DNA from: Bacteroidota bacterium
GTDB lineage: Bacteria > Bacteroidota > Bacteroidia > UKL13-3
Assembly (NCBI GenBank): GCA_030680835.1
Contig: JAUXUD010000090.1
Span: forward strand, 1 to 64,000
Direction: 5' to 3'
DNA length: 64,000 nt
Within the stretch, counting starts at the first letter, position 1; the number at the start of each line of letters is the position of its first letter. The position numbers and the translations under genes were made by a program. Of this stretch, positions 53,697-61,896 are shown one piece after another. Below the pieces are notes generated by a model. That model ran no database searches. It was given only the letters and a program-made list of their open reading frames with translations, and was not told where the DNA came from.

Positions 53697-55631
53697 ATGG
53701 ATAAAGTAATGAGGAAAATATATTATATATTTGGTTTACTGTCTGGGTTTTCAATTTTTTTAGCCTGTAATTCTGATCAGAACAAGATTGTTAAGCAGCC
53801 CCGGGTAATACCCATGAAAGATTTTTTCAGGAATCCGGAGAATGCTTCTTTTATGCTGTCTCCCAGTGGCGATTATATTGCTTTTACGAAGCCGGTAAAT
53901 CAAAGAATGAACGTGTTTGTTACCAAAATTGGTTCAGGCGATACCACACAGGTTACCGCGATAAAAGACAGGGATGTGGCGGGTTATTTTTGGAAAACCG
54001 ATAAACGGATTATATATGCAAAGGATAACGGCGGTGATGAAAACTTTCACTTGTTTGCAGTTGACACCGATGGTAAAAATGGAAAAGAACTCACTCCGTT
54101 TGCAAAAGTGAATACACAAGTTATAGATGATTTGCGGGATAATGATTCGATGATGTTAATTGGAATGAACAAGGAAAATCCGGAGCTCTTTGATGTGTAT
54201 CGGTTAAATGTTAATACCGGCGATTTAAAGCTTGCGGCAAAAAATCCGGGTGGAGTGGCCGACTGGATTACCGACCATGATGGCAAGATACGGGCGGCCG
54301 TGCAAAGCGATGGAGTAAACAACGTGTTGTTATACCGGGATGATGAAAAGCAAAACTTCAAACAGGTTCTGCGCACGAATTTTAAAGAAAGTGTAAATCC
54401 CTTGTTTTTTAGTTTTGATAATAAATATGTGTATGCCTGTTCGAATTTAAAGCGGGATAAGGCAGCGCTGATTAAGTTTGATATAGCCAATGGAAAAGAA
54501 CTGGAGATTTTATTTGAACACCCTGAAGTGGATGTGGAAGATTTGAACTATTCGCGCAAACGAAAAGTACTTACACAAATCATGTATGAAACAGCCAAGC
54601 CGGAAAAGAAATTTTTAGATGAGGAAACAGAAGAAATTTATAATAAGGTAAAAGAAAAACTAGGGGAGGATTACGAAATTTATTTTACCAGTGAAAATAA
54701 AAATGAAGACAAGTTTATCATCCGTACCATCAGCGACCGTTCGCTGGGAGCTACTTATTTTTATGATGTAAAGCAGGACAAGTTAACAAAAATAGGAGAC
54801 AGAGCTCCGTGGTTAAATGAAACAGAACTCGCTGTTATGAAGCCTGTAAGTTATCAAACCAAAGATGGTTTAACTGTTAATGGCTATCTAACATTACCAG
54901 TAGGGATTGAAGCAAAAAATTTGCCAGTTGTCATTAATCCGCATGGAGGACCCTGGGCAAGAGATAGCTGGGGCTGGAATCCGGAAGTGCAATTTTTAGT
55001 AAACAGAGGTTATGCGGTTTTGCAAATCAATTTCAGGGGCTCAACCGGATACGGAAGAAAATTTTGGGAATCAGGTTTTAAACAGTGGGGCAAAACCATG
55101 CAGAATGATATTAGTGAAGGTGTTGAGTGGCTGATAAAAGAAGGAATTGCCGACCCTAAAAAAGTTGCAATATACGGGGGCAGTTATGGCGGATATGCAA
55201 CACTGGCCGGTATTACTTTTACGCCTGATTTATATGCATGTGCTGTTGATTATGTGGGCGTATCCAACCTGTTTACTTTTATGGGTACCGTACCTCCCTA
55301 TTGGAAACCTTTTATGGAAATGATGTATGAAATGGTGGGTGATCCTAAAAAAGATTCGGTACTCCTGCACAATGCCTCGCCGGTTTTTTATGTCGATAAA
55401 ATTAAGGTGCCTTTATTTATTGCGCAGGGGGCTAATGATCCCCGGGTGAATAAGGCCGAAAGCGATCAGATAGTAGAAGCGTTGAAAAAGCGCGGGGTAA
55501 AAGTTGAATACATGGTTAAGGAAAATGAAGGACATGGGTTTTATAATGAAGAAAATCAATTTGATTTTTACGGAACCATGGAAAAGTTTCTGGCAAAGCA
55601 TTTGGGAGGAAGAGTTGAGACAAGTAAATGA
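53697..55631 (+). CDS. S9 prolyl oligopeptidase-family lipoprotein
   Basis: A 644-residue serine peptidase. Signal ends SIFLAC (Cys ~24). The N-terminal ~40-390 is a beta-propeller and the C-terminal ~400-640 an alpha/beta hydrolase domain. Catalytic Ser496 is in YGGSYGGY, Asp581 in GANDPRV and His613 in EGHGF. Start ATG 53697 is preceded by GGAGG, an unusual Shine-Dalgarno-like site for this phylum. Its stop overlaps the next ATG (ATGA), so it is translationally coupled to an ABC exporter. It probably cleaves short peptides in the periplasm, perhaps ones moved by the exporter. Confidence 0.92.
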   Translation: MDKVMRKIYYIFGLLSGFSIFLACNSDQNKIVKQPRVIPMKDFFRNPENASFMLSPSGDYIAFTKPVNQRMNVFVTKIGSGDTTQVTAIKDRDVAGYFWKTDKRIIYAKDNGGDENFHLFAVDTDGKNGKELTPFAKVNTQVIDDLRDNDSMMLIGMNKENPELFDVYRLNVNTGDLKLAAKNPGGVADWITDHDGKIRAAVQSDGVNNVLLYRDDEKQNFKQVLRTNFKESVNPLFFSFDNKYVYACSNLKRDKAALIKFDIANGKELEILFEHPEVDVEDLNYSRKRKVLTQIMYETAKPEKKFLDEETEEIYNKVKEKLGEDYEIYFTSENKNEDKFIIRTISDRSLGATYFYDVKQDKLTKIGDRAPWLNETELAVMKPVSYQTKDGLTVNGYLTLPVGIEAKNLPVVINPHGGPWARDSWGWNPEVQFLVNRGYAVLQINFRGSTGYGRKFWESGFKQWGKTMQNDISEGVEWLIKEGIADPKKVAIYGGSYGGYATLAGITFTPDLYACAVDYVGVSNLFTFMGTVPPYWKPFMEMMYEMVGDPKKDSVLLHNASPVFYVDKIKVPLFIAQGANDPRVNKAESDQIVEALKKRGVKVEYMVKENEGHGFYNEENQFDFYGTMEKFLAKHLGGRVETSK

Positions 55632-56287
55632 TCCGCTTAAAAAACATCCACAAAACATACTATACCGGGAGCAGCAGTTTGCATGCTTTAAAAGGAATTG
55701 ATGTATCGATTGAAGCCGGAGAAATGGTATCCATTATGGGTTCTTCGGGAAGCGGAAAATCTACCTTGTTAAATATTGTGGGAATTTTAGACTCGTATGA
55801 TGACGGCGAATACTGGCTGGCAAATGAACATATTAAAAGTTTGGGAGAAAAACATGCAGCGCAGTTAAGGAATAAATTAATCGGATTCGTATTTCAATCC
55901 TTTAACCTGATTTCATTTAAGAATGCACTTGAAAATGTTGCCTTGCCATTGTACTACCAGAATGTAAGCCGAAAAAAAAGAAATTTGATTGCCATGGAAT
56001 ATCTGGATAAAATGGGTATCAAAGATTGGGCAACACATTTACCCAATGAGTTGAGCGGAGGTCAGAAACAAAGAGTAGCCATAGCCAGGGCATTAATTTC
56101 TCAGCCCAAGGTAATTTTGGCGGATGAACCCACAGGCGCGCTGGATACACAAACAAGTTATGAGGTAATGACTTTGTTAAAAGAAATAAATGCAAATGGT
56201 ATTACGGTAGTTATTGTAACCCATGAACATGATATCGCAGAAATGACTGACCGGACGATTCATTTGAAAGACGGAGCCATTGTTTAA
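55628..56287 (+). CDS. ABC transporter ATP-binding protein (MacB/LolD-type)
   Basis: A 219-residue nucleotide-binding domain. Walker A GSSGSGKSTL, Q-loop FVFQSFNLI, signature LSGGQKQRVAIARAL, Walker B VILADEPTGALD and switch His in VTHEHD are all intact. Sequence style fits the MacB/LolD exporter subfamily. It overlaps the S9 peptidase stop and is followed by two FtsX-like permeases and a periplasmic adaptor, together forming a tripartite-type efflux or lipoprotein/peptide export system. A TolC-like outer membrane factor is not in the window. Confidence 0.93.
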   Translation: MIRLKNIHKTYYTGSSSLHALKGIDVSIEAGEMVSIMGSSGSGKSTLLNIVGILDSYDDGEYWLANEHIKSLGEKHAAQLRNKLIGFVFQSFNLISFKNALENVALPLYYQNVSRKKRNLIAMEYLDKMGIKDWATHLPNELSGGQKQRVAIARALISQPKVILADEPTGALDTQTSYEVMTLLKEINANGITVVIVTHEHDIAEMTDRTIHLKDGAIV

Positions 56288-56303
56288 AAAAGGAATAATA
56301 TAA

Positions 56304-57536
56304 ATGTTTGACCTGGATAAATGGCAGGAAATTTTGGGGAATATTGCTAAGAACCGGATGCGTACCTTTCTTACCGGGTTTAGTGTGGCCTGGGGTATTT
56401 TTATGCTGATTGTATTGCTGGGAGCCGGCAAGGGCTTGGAGAATGGAGTTAAAAACCAGTTTAACCAGGATGCCATCAACAGTCTTTGGATTAACTCGGG
56501 AAGAACATCCATTGCTCATGAAGGATATCAGCCCGGACGGCTGATTCAATTTACGAACGAAGATTATGATTTGTTATCCAGGTCGTATAAAAACATGGAG
56601 CACATGAGTGCAAGAATGGACCTGGATGAAATTAATTTAATCAGTTATAAAAGCCGTTGGGGAAATTTTAACGTGAAAGGGGTACACCCGGAAATGGTTT
56701 TTCCTGAAAAAGTGAATGTGATCAGCGGAAGGTTTTTAAATGAACTTGATATTAAGGAAGGCAGAAAAGTTGCCAGTATTGGGAAAAAAATAGTGGAAGA
56801 ACTGTTTCGCAAAGAAGATCCCATTGGAAAGGAAATCAATATAAACGGAGTGATGTTCAATGTGGTGGGGGTTTTCTTTGATGACGGTGGTGACAGGGAT
56901 ATCCGGCGCGCATATATTCCGGTTACGACCTCTCAAAAAACATTTTCCGGAACAAACATTGTCAACCGGATTGTTATGACCATTAATGAAAAAGATATTG
57001 ATCGAAGCGAGGAAATAACTGCAGAAATCAGAAAAATTCTGGCCAACCGTTTGCATTATAGTCCCGAAGATAAAAAGGCAGTATTTGTATGGAATAATCT
57101 GGTTGAATACCGGCGGATTATGGGATTAATGAAAGGCATCAATATTTTTATCTGGATTATTGGAATAGGAACGCTGATAGCAGGTATTGTCGGGGTAAGC
57201 AATATCATGATGATTGTGGTTAAAGAAAGAACCAGGGAAATAGGAATCAGAAAAGCATTAGGTGCAACTCCCAATAGTATTGTAGCATTAATTTTACAGG
57301 AGGCCGTTTTTATCACTTCGTTATTCGGGTATATCGGATTGGTATCAGGTATATTTTTACTGGAAATGTTCAGAAAAAATGTTCCGGATTCTGACTTTTT
57401 CAGCAATCCGGAAGTAGATTTGAAAATTGCTTTTTATGCCATGATTTTACTGGTTGTCTCTGGTTTATTTGCAGGTTTTTTGCCGGCACGAAAAGCGGCT
57501 TCGATTCAACCAATAGATGCTTTAAGAGATGAATAG
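56304..57536 (+). CDS. FtsX/MacB-like ABC permease 1
   Basis: A 410-residue inner membrane permease. One N-terminal transmembrane helix (~20-42, TFLTGFSVAWGIFMLIVLLGAG), a large periplasmic MacB_PCD domain (~45-270), and three C-terminal helices with the FtsX signature VSNIMMIVVKERTREIGIRKALGATPNSI. It ends with the conserved PARKAASIQPIDALRDE. It forms a pair with permease 2. Starts 16 bp after the ATPase. A heptamer microsatellite lies just downstream. Confidence 0.9.
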   Translation: MFDLDKWQEILGNIAKNRMRTFLTGFSVAWGIFMLIVLLGAGKGLENGVKNQFNQDAINSLWINSGRTSIAHEGYQPGRLIQFTNEDYDLLSRSYKNMEHMSARMDLDEINLISYKSRWGNFNVKGVHPEMVFPEKVNVISGRFLNELDIKEGRKVASIGKKIVEELFRKEDPIGKEININGVMFNVVGVFFDDGGDRDIRRAYIPVTTSQKTFSGTNIVNRIVMTINEKDIDRSEEITAEIRKILANRLHYSPEDKKAVFVWNNLVEYRRIMGLMKGINIFIWIIGIGTLIAGIVGVSNIMMIVVKERTREIGIRKALGATPNSIVALILQEAVFITSLFGYIGLVSGIFLLEMFRKNVPDSDFFSNPEVDLKIAFYAMILLVVSGLFAGFLPARKAASIQPIDALRDE

Positions 57537-57542
57537 AAATTT

Positions 57543-57612
57543 ACGAAATACGATGTACGATGTACGATGTACGATGTACGATGTGCGATGTACGATGTGC
57601 GATGTGCAATGT
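57543..57612 (+). repeat. Heptanucleotide microsatellite (ACGATGT)n
   Basis: Ten consecutive 7-bp units related to ACGATGT fill 57543-57612, with several units reading GCGATGT and the edges degenerate. It lies between the two permease genes, which would otherwise be close. An oppositely oriented array occurs at 60895-60957. Confidence 0.9.
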
Positions 57613-57659
57613 ACCATTTATTATGAGTGAAGTTGGTGAAATAATAAAGAAAAAAAATA

Positions 57660-58916
57660 ATGATTGACGGGGATAGAATCAATGAAATATTTGAAACGTT
57701 GAGTAAAAATAAGCTCAGGACCACGCTCACGGCTTTTGGGGTGTTTTGGGGAATTTTTATGTTGATTATTATGTTGGGTTCAGGCAATGGTTTAGAGAAT
57801 GGGGTGGGAAGGTCGTTTGGCGGTTCGGCAAAAAATGCAGTTTATATGTGGGCTCAAAGTACTACCATACCTTATAAGGGTTTACCCAGGGGGCGCAGAT
57901 TTAATTTTGAGAATGATGATATACAGGCAATCCGTGACAATATACAGGAACTCGCAGTTTTGGCTCCTTCGGCCCAGTTAGGCGGTTATGGTGGCGAAAA
58001 TAATGTAAGCCGGGGAATCAAAGCAGGTCCGTTTGTAGTACGGGGAGATTTTCCCGACAATCGTTTTATTCAATCTTTTACCATTACATCGGGACGTTAT
58101 TTAAACGAACTGGACATTAAGGAAAAGAGAAAAGTATGTGTAATTGCCAGTCGTGTTCAGGAAGTATTATTTGATAAAAAAGAAAATCCGCTCAGTGAAT
58201 ATATTCAGGTGAATGGTACCTATTTTAAAGTAATCGGGACGTTAACAACCGATAAAGCCGGAGAGGATGCAGAGGAAAAAATGCAAACCGTTTATATTCC
58301 TTTTACCACCTTTCAACAGGCTTTTAACTGGGGGGGCAAAATTGGTTGGTTCAGCTTAACTGCCAAGCCGGATATTTCGGCATCGCTGGTTGAAAACAAA
58401 GTGAAAATATTGCTGGCACAACGGCATAAAATTTCACCGGATGATCCCTATGCCATCGGAAGCTGGAACAGTGAAAAGGAGTTTGCAAAAATACAGGGCT
58501 TGTTCAATGGAATTCGTATTTTGGTATGGATAGTTGGTGTAGGTACTTTGTTTGCAGGTGTAATTGGAGTAAGTAATATTATGCTGATTATTGTAAAAGA
58601 AAGAACCCGTGAAATTGGTGTGCGACGTGCATTGGGCGCTACGCCTGCTTCCATTATTTCGCAGATCGTTGCCGAATCCATTTTGCTGACTTCAATGGCC
58701 GGTTACCTGGGTTTGGTAGCAGGAATATTTTTAATGGAAGGCATCAATAATGCGATGGAGGGTCAGGATACCGGTATGTTTTTGAATCCGGGTGTAGATA
58801 TTTCTATCGCCATAAAGGCGCTTGTAATTTTAATTGTAAGCGGAGCTCTTGCGGGAATCATTCCGGCCCGGAAAGCTGTTTCTATTAGTCCGGTTGATGC
58901 CTTGAGATATGAATAA
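57660..58916 (+). CDS. FtsX/MacB-like ABC permease 2
   Basis: A 418-residue paralogue of permease 1 with the same layout: TM1 (~23-43, TLTAFGVFWGIFMLIIMLGSG), periplasmic MacB_PCD domain, three C-terminal helices and the block VSNIMLIIVKERTREIGVRRALGATPASI. It ends PARKAVSISPVDALRYE. The pairing of two different FtsX-like permeases suggests a heterodimer. It is preceded by the heptamer array and followed 32 bp later by the adaptor gene. Confidence 0.9.
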   Translation: MIDGDRINEIFETLSKNKLRTTLTAFGVFWGIFMLIIMLGSGNGLENGVGRSFGGSAKNAVYMWAQSTTIPYKGLPRGRRFNFENDDIQAIRDNIQELAVLAPSAQLGGYGGENNVSRGIKAGPFVVRGDFPDNRFIQSFTITSGRYLNELDIKEKRKVCVIASRVQEVLFDKKENPLSEYIQVNGTYFKVIGTLTTDKAGEDAEEKMQTVYIPFTTFQQAFNWGGKIGWFSLTAKPDISASLVENKVKILLAQRHKISPDDPYAIGSWNSEKEFAKIQGLFNGIRILVWIVGVGTLFAGVIGVSNIMLIIVKERTREIGVRRALGATPASIISQIVAESILLTSMAGYLGLVAGIFLMEGINNAMEGQDTGMFLNPGVDISIAIKALVILIVSGALAGIIPARKAVSISPVDALRYE

Positions 58917-58948
58917 ACAAAATTAATTATTTAGTAAAAGCAGATTAT

Positions 58949-60052
58949 ATGAAAAGATTTTTTAGAATATCCATTTTTAGTGTATTGGGTTTATTATTGA
59001 TTTATACGATTTGGTTTTTGTATAATAAATCTGAGCAAAAACCTGTTATATATAAAACGGTTCAGACATTTAAAACGAATATCATTAAAAAGACGGTAGC
59101 CACAGGAGCAGTAGTACCACGAAAAGAAGTAAATATCAAGCCACAGGTTTCGGGAATTATAGAAAAACTATATGTAATTGCCGGAGATAAAATACGTAAG
59201 GGAGACATGATTGCGCGGATACGGATTATTCCGAACATGATAAATCTGGCAAACGCCGAAAGCCGCGTAAACAGGGCACAACTGGCGTATGACAATGCAA
59301 AAATTGATTATGATAGAAACCAGAAGCTGGTAGATGCAAAAATGATTTCCAATGCCGAATTTCTGCAAATAAAACTTGCATTTAACAATGCAAAAGAAGA
59401 GCTGGATGCCGCCGAAAACAATATCCAGTTAATTAAGGAGGGGGTAAGCAAGAGTGCAGGAAAAGTAACCAACACCATTGTTAAAAGCACCATTGATGGA
59501 ATGATACTTGATGTTCCATTAAAAGAAGGAAGCAGTGTGATTGAAAGCAATACCTTTAATGAAGGCACAACAATAGCTGTTGTGGCCGACATGGGGGAAA
59601 TGATTTTTGAAGGCAAGGTAGATGAAAGTGAAGTGGGAAAAATAAAACCCGGTATGGATTTAATTTTAACGGTAGGAGCGATAGATATGGATAAATTCTC
59701 AGCGCAACTGGAGTATATCGCACCCAAAGGCGTGAAGGAAAACGGGGCCATTCAGTTTCAGATAAAAGCAAAAGTTATATTAAAAGCAAACACGTTTTTA
59801 CGCGCCGGGTACAGTGCCAATGCCGATATTGTTCTGGCCCGCAAAGATAGCGTTTTAAGTATTCCGGAGGCGGTACTGCAATTTGAAAACGAACGCACAT
59901 ATGTTGAAGTGGAAACCAGTCCCCAGGTTTTTGAAAAACGTTATTTAAAAACCGGTTTAAGTGATGGAATCAATATTGAAATTTTGGAAGGGGTAACTCA
60001 AAAAGATAAAATTAAGGACCCGAATATCGCTACGAAAGAAGAGAAGAAATAA
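58949..60052 (+). CDS. HlyD/MacA-family periplasmic adaptor
   Basis: A 367-residue membrane-fusion protein. One N-terminal transmembrane segment (~7-25). The barrel-sandwich hybrid motif TVATGAVVPRKEVNIKPQVSGIIEKLYV and KIRKGDMIARI precede a coiled-coil of ~55 residues (AESRVNRAQLAYDNAKIDYDR...), then IVKSTIDGMILDVPLKEGSSV and a beta-barrel domain. In MacAB-type systems this adaptor links the permeases to TolC. It is last in the exporter operon and convergent with the CoA-transferase gene, 8 bp apart. Confidence 0.9.
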   Translation: MKRFFRISIFSVLGLLLIYTIWFLYNKSEQKPVIYKTVQTFKTNIIKKTVATGAVVPRKEVNIKPQVSGIIEKLYVIAGDKIRKGDMIARIRIIPNMINLANAESRVNRAQLAYDNAKIDYDRNQKLVDAKMISNAEFLQIKLAFNNAKEELDAAENNIQLIKEGVSKSAGKVTNTIVKSTIDGMILDVPLKEGSSVIESNTFNEGTTIAVVADMGEMIFEGKVDESEVGKIKPGMDLILTVGAIDMDKFSAQLEYIAPKGVKENGAIQFQIKAKVILKANTFLRAGYSANADIVLARKDSVLSIPEAVLQFENERTYVEVETSPQVFEKRYLKTGLSDGINIEILEGVTQKDKIKDPNIATKEEKK

Positions 60053-60060
60053 GCAAGTTT

Positions 60061-60759
60061 TTATGCCGGTCTTGTTGTAACCTGTTCAATCCGCTTCTCG
60101 TAATCCACTCCTTTAAATATACGGTTCACATAAATGCCGGGAGTATGTATTTGATCGGGTTCCAGTTCGCCGGGTTCTACCAGCTCTTCTACTTCGGCAA
60201 TGGTAATTTTACCGGCCATGGCCATTAAGGGATTAAAATTACGTGAGGTCGCCCTGAAAATCAGATTCCCCTGGGTATCGCCTTTCCAGGCTTTTACAAT
60301 TGCAAAATCCGAATCAAAAGCATGTTCCAAAAGATAGGTTTTACCATTAAACTCCCTGGATTCTTTACCAATAGCTACTTCGGTTCCTACACCTGCAGGC
60401 GTGAATATGGCAGGCATTCCATAGCCTGTGGCCATGCAACGGGTTGCCAATGTTCCCTGCGGAATTAATTCTACCTCCAGTTCGCCGCTTAATAATTGTC
60501 TTTCAAATTCGGCATTTTCACCCACATAGGATGAAATCATTTTCTTTACCTGTTTGGTTTTTAACATCAGGCCAATTCCAAAATCATCAATGCCTGCATT
60601 GTTTGAAATACATGTTAAATTTTTTGTACCTTTTTGAACCAGGGCATTTATGCAATTTTCGGGGATTCCGCATAAACCAAATCCACCCAACATAATTACC
60701 GCACCATCTTCAATATCTTTTATCGCTTCCTGCGCATTTGCTACAACTTTGTTTAACAT
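60061..60759 (-). CDS. scoA: CoA transferase subunit A (unpaired)
   Basis: A 232-residue subunit A of a 3-oxoacid (succinyl-CoA:acetoacetate-type) CoA transferase. GAVIMLGGFGLCGIPENCI (glycine-rich loop) and GTLATRCMATGYGMPAIFTPAGVGTEVA are typical. The catalytic Glu is in subunit B, which is not next to this gene: the downstream neighbour is the convergent adaptor gene and upstream is a repeat region. A separated scoB elsewhere is needed for activity. The specific acid substrate is not determined from subunit A alone. Confidence 0.88.
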   Translation of the reverse strand: MLNKVVANAQEAIKDIEDGAVIMLGGFGLCGIPENCINALVQKGTKNLTCISNNAGIDDFGIGLMLKTKQVKKMISSYVGENAEFERQLLSGELEVELIPQGTLATRCMATGYGMPAIFTPAGVGTEVAIGKESREFNGKTYLLEHAFDSDFAIVKAWKGDTQGNLIFRATSRNFNPLMAMAGKITIAEVEELVEPGELEPDQIHTPGIYVNRIFKGVDYEKRIEQVTTRPA

Positions 60760-60858
60760 GTTTTTCGAATTAATATTTTATTTTATTACTTACAATTTTT
60801 CAAACCAGAAATCAATTTAAAATAATATAATTTCTTAAGTGTTCATTTTTCGTGTTCA

Positions 60859-60893
60859 TGTCAAGATTGTTCTCGACTCCGCTCGAACTGACA
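60859..60893. repeat. Short inverted repeat (GTTCTCGACTCCGCTCGAAC)
   Basis: TGTCA at 60859 and TGACA at 60889-60893 flank GTTCTCGA and TCGAAC arms around CTCCGC. The core resembles the TCGAGCGGAGTCGA-type intergenic repeat I recall from many Bacteroidota genomes. It touches the heptamer array that follows. Confidence 0.6.
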
Positions 60894-60894
60894 T

Positions 60895-60957
60895 ACATCG
60901 TACATCGTACATCGTATATCGTACAATGTACATCATACATCATACATCGTACATTGC
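60895..60957 (-). repeat. Heptanucleotide microsatellite (ACATCGT)n
   Basis: Nine 7-bp units related to ACATCGT, the reverse complement of the 57543 array unit, fill 60895-60957, with units reading ACATCAT, ATATCGT, ACAATGT and ACATTGC. It ends directly after the clpS stop codon region. Opposite orientation to the array 3.3 kb away. Confidence 0.9.
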
Positions 60958-60958
60958 C

Positions 60959-61237
60959 CTACTCAACTACTGCCGAAAGGTCACGGTCACATAAGGCCTG
61001 GCAAATGTTTTTCATATCATCGAGACTGCCTGATTTAACATTTGCTTTCCCTTTAAAATGTACCAGCAGGGCACATTGCTCAGCCTGTATCGAATCCTGA
61101 TCACAGATATCAATCAGGCATTCAATCACCCAATCAAAAGTATTTACATCATCATTGTATAAAATTACTTTATAGGCCGGTATGTCTTCCTCTAAAATGG
61201 AAATTTCCTCTTCTTTTTTTGTTACTTCCTTTAACAT
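60959..61237 (-). CDS. clpS: ATP-dependent Clp protease adaptor ClpS
   Basis: A 92-residue adaptor that delivers N-degron substrates to ClpAP or the ClpC homologue. YKVILYNDDVNTFDWVIECL is the ClpS signature, with NDD for the N-degron amino group, and EQCALLVHFKGKANVKSG carries the conserved His. The N-terminal ~20 residues are charged and variable. It follows plsY by 7 bp and ends beside the heptamer repeat. Confidence 0.93.
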   Translation of the reverse strand: MLKEVTKKEEEISILEEDIPAYKVILYNDDVNTFDWVIECLIDICDQDSIQAEQCALLVHFKGKANVKSGSLDDMKNICQALCDRDLSAVVE

Positions 61238-61244
61238 ACTATTT

Positions 61245-61895
61245 TCATTTTATATTACTTATTTCAGGCTTTTTATTAAAAGTAAATTTAGTTTCGCTGC
61301 CGTTTTTTAGTCTTTCAATATTGGTTCGGTGTGTGTATAAAACCATTAAGGCTACACCGATACAAAAATAAATGAAAAATTGTTCATTTGAACCATAGAT
61401 GAAATAAACAAATATGGGACTGATTGCAGAAGCAATCATTGAGCCCAGTGAAATATATTTACTGAGCCATACCACCAGAATAAAAGTTAGGATACACAAT
61501 ATTGAAACCTGCCAACTGATTGCTACGATAACGCCCAATAAGGTGGCTATACCCTTGCCGCCCCTGAAACGGGCAAAAACAGGATACACATGACCCAATA
61601 CAGCAAAAGATCCAAACAACATCTGAATTTCTCTGAATTCAGCGGTGTTGGGTATCATGTTTGATTGAAAATAAACCAGGTATGCAGCAGCAAAACCTTT
61701 TAAGAAATCTATTATCAAAACGCTGATACCTGCAGTTTTTCCCAGTACACGCAAGGTATTTGTGGCTCCTGCATTTCCGCTGCCATGCTCGCGAACATCA
61801 ATACCGTAAAATGTTTTGCCAATCCAAACAGATGATGGAATGGAACCCAGCAGATACGAAAAGGATGACCCTAATATTAAAAATAATAAATCCAT
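61245..61895 (-). CDS. plsY: Glycerol-3-phosphate acyltransferase PlsY
   Basis: Membrane acyltransferase that uses acyl phosphate to acylate glycerol-3-phosphate, first step of phospholipid synthesis. The 216-residue protein has about five to seven hydrophobic segments and the three PlsY motifs: GSGNAGATNTLRVLGK (~38-53), FARFRGGKGIATLLG (~108-122) and a later SKYISLGSM. It starts one base after the stop of the large upstream gene and is followed by clpS. The unit therefore runs large gene-plsY-clpS. Confidence 0.94.
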   Translation of the reverse strand: MDLLFLILGSSFSYLLGSIPSSVWIGKTFYGIDVREHGSGNAGATNTLRVLGKTAGISVLIIDFLKGFAAAYLVYFQSNMIPNTAEFREIQMLFGSFAVLGHVYPVFARFRGGKGIATLLGVIVAISWQVSILCILTFILVVWLSKYISLGSMIASAISPIFVYFIYGSNEQFFIYFCIGVALMVLYTHRTNIERLKNGSETKFTFNKKPEISNIK

Positions 61896-61896
61896 T

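Noticed and set aside
57506-57787. 93-residue frame with repeated SYIAHRT-like peptide
   Set aside because: It is the heptamer array translated in one frame.
60852-61100. 82-residue frame with SYIVHRT-like repeats
   Set aside because: It is again the heptamer array read as protein, and it overlaps clpS on the other strand.
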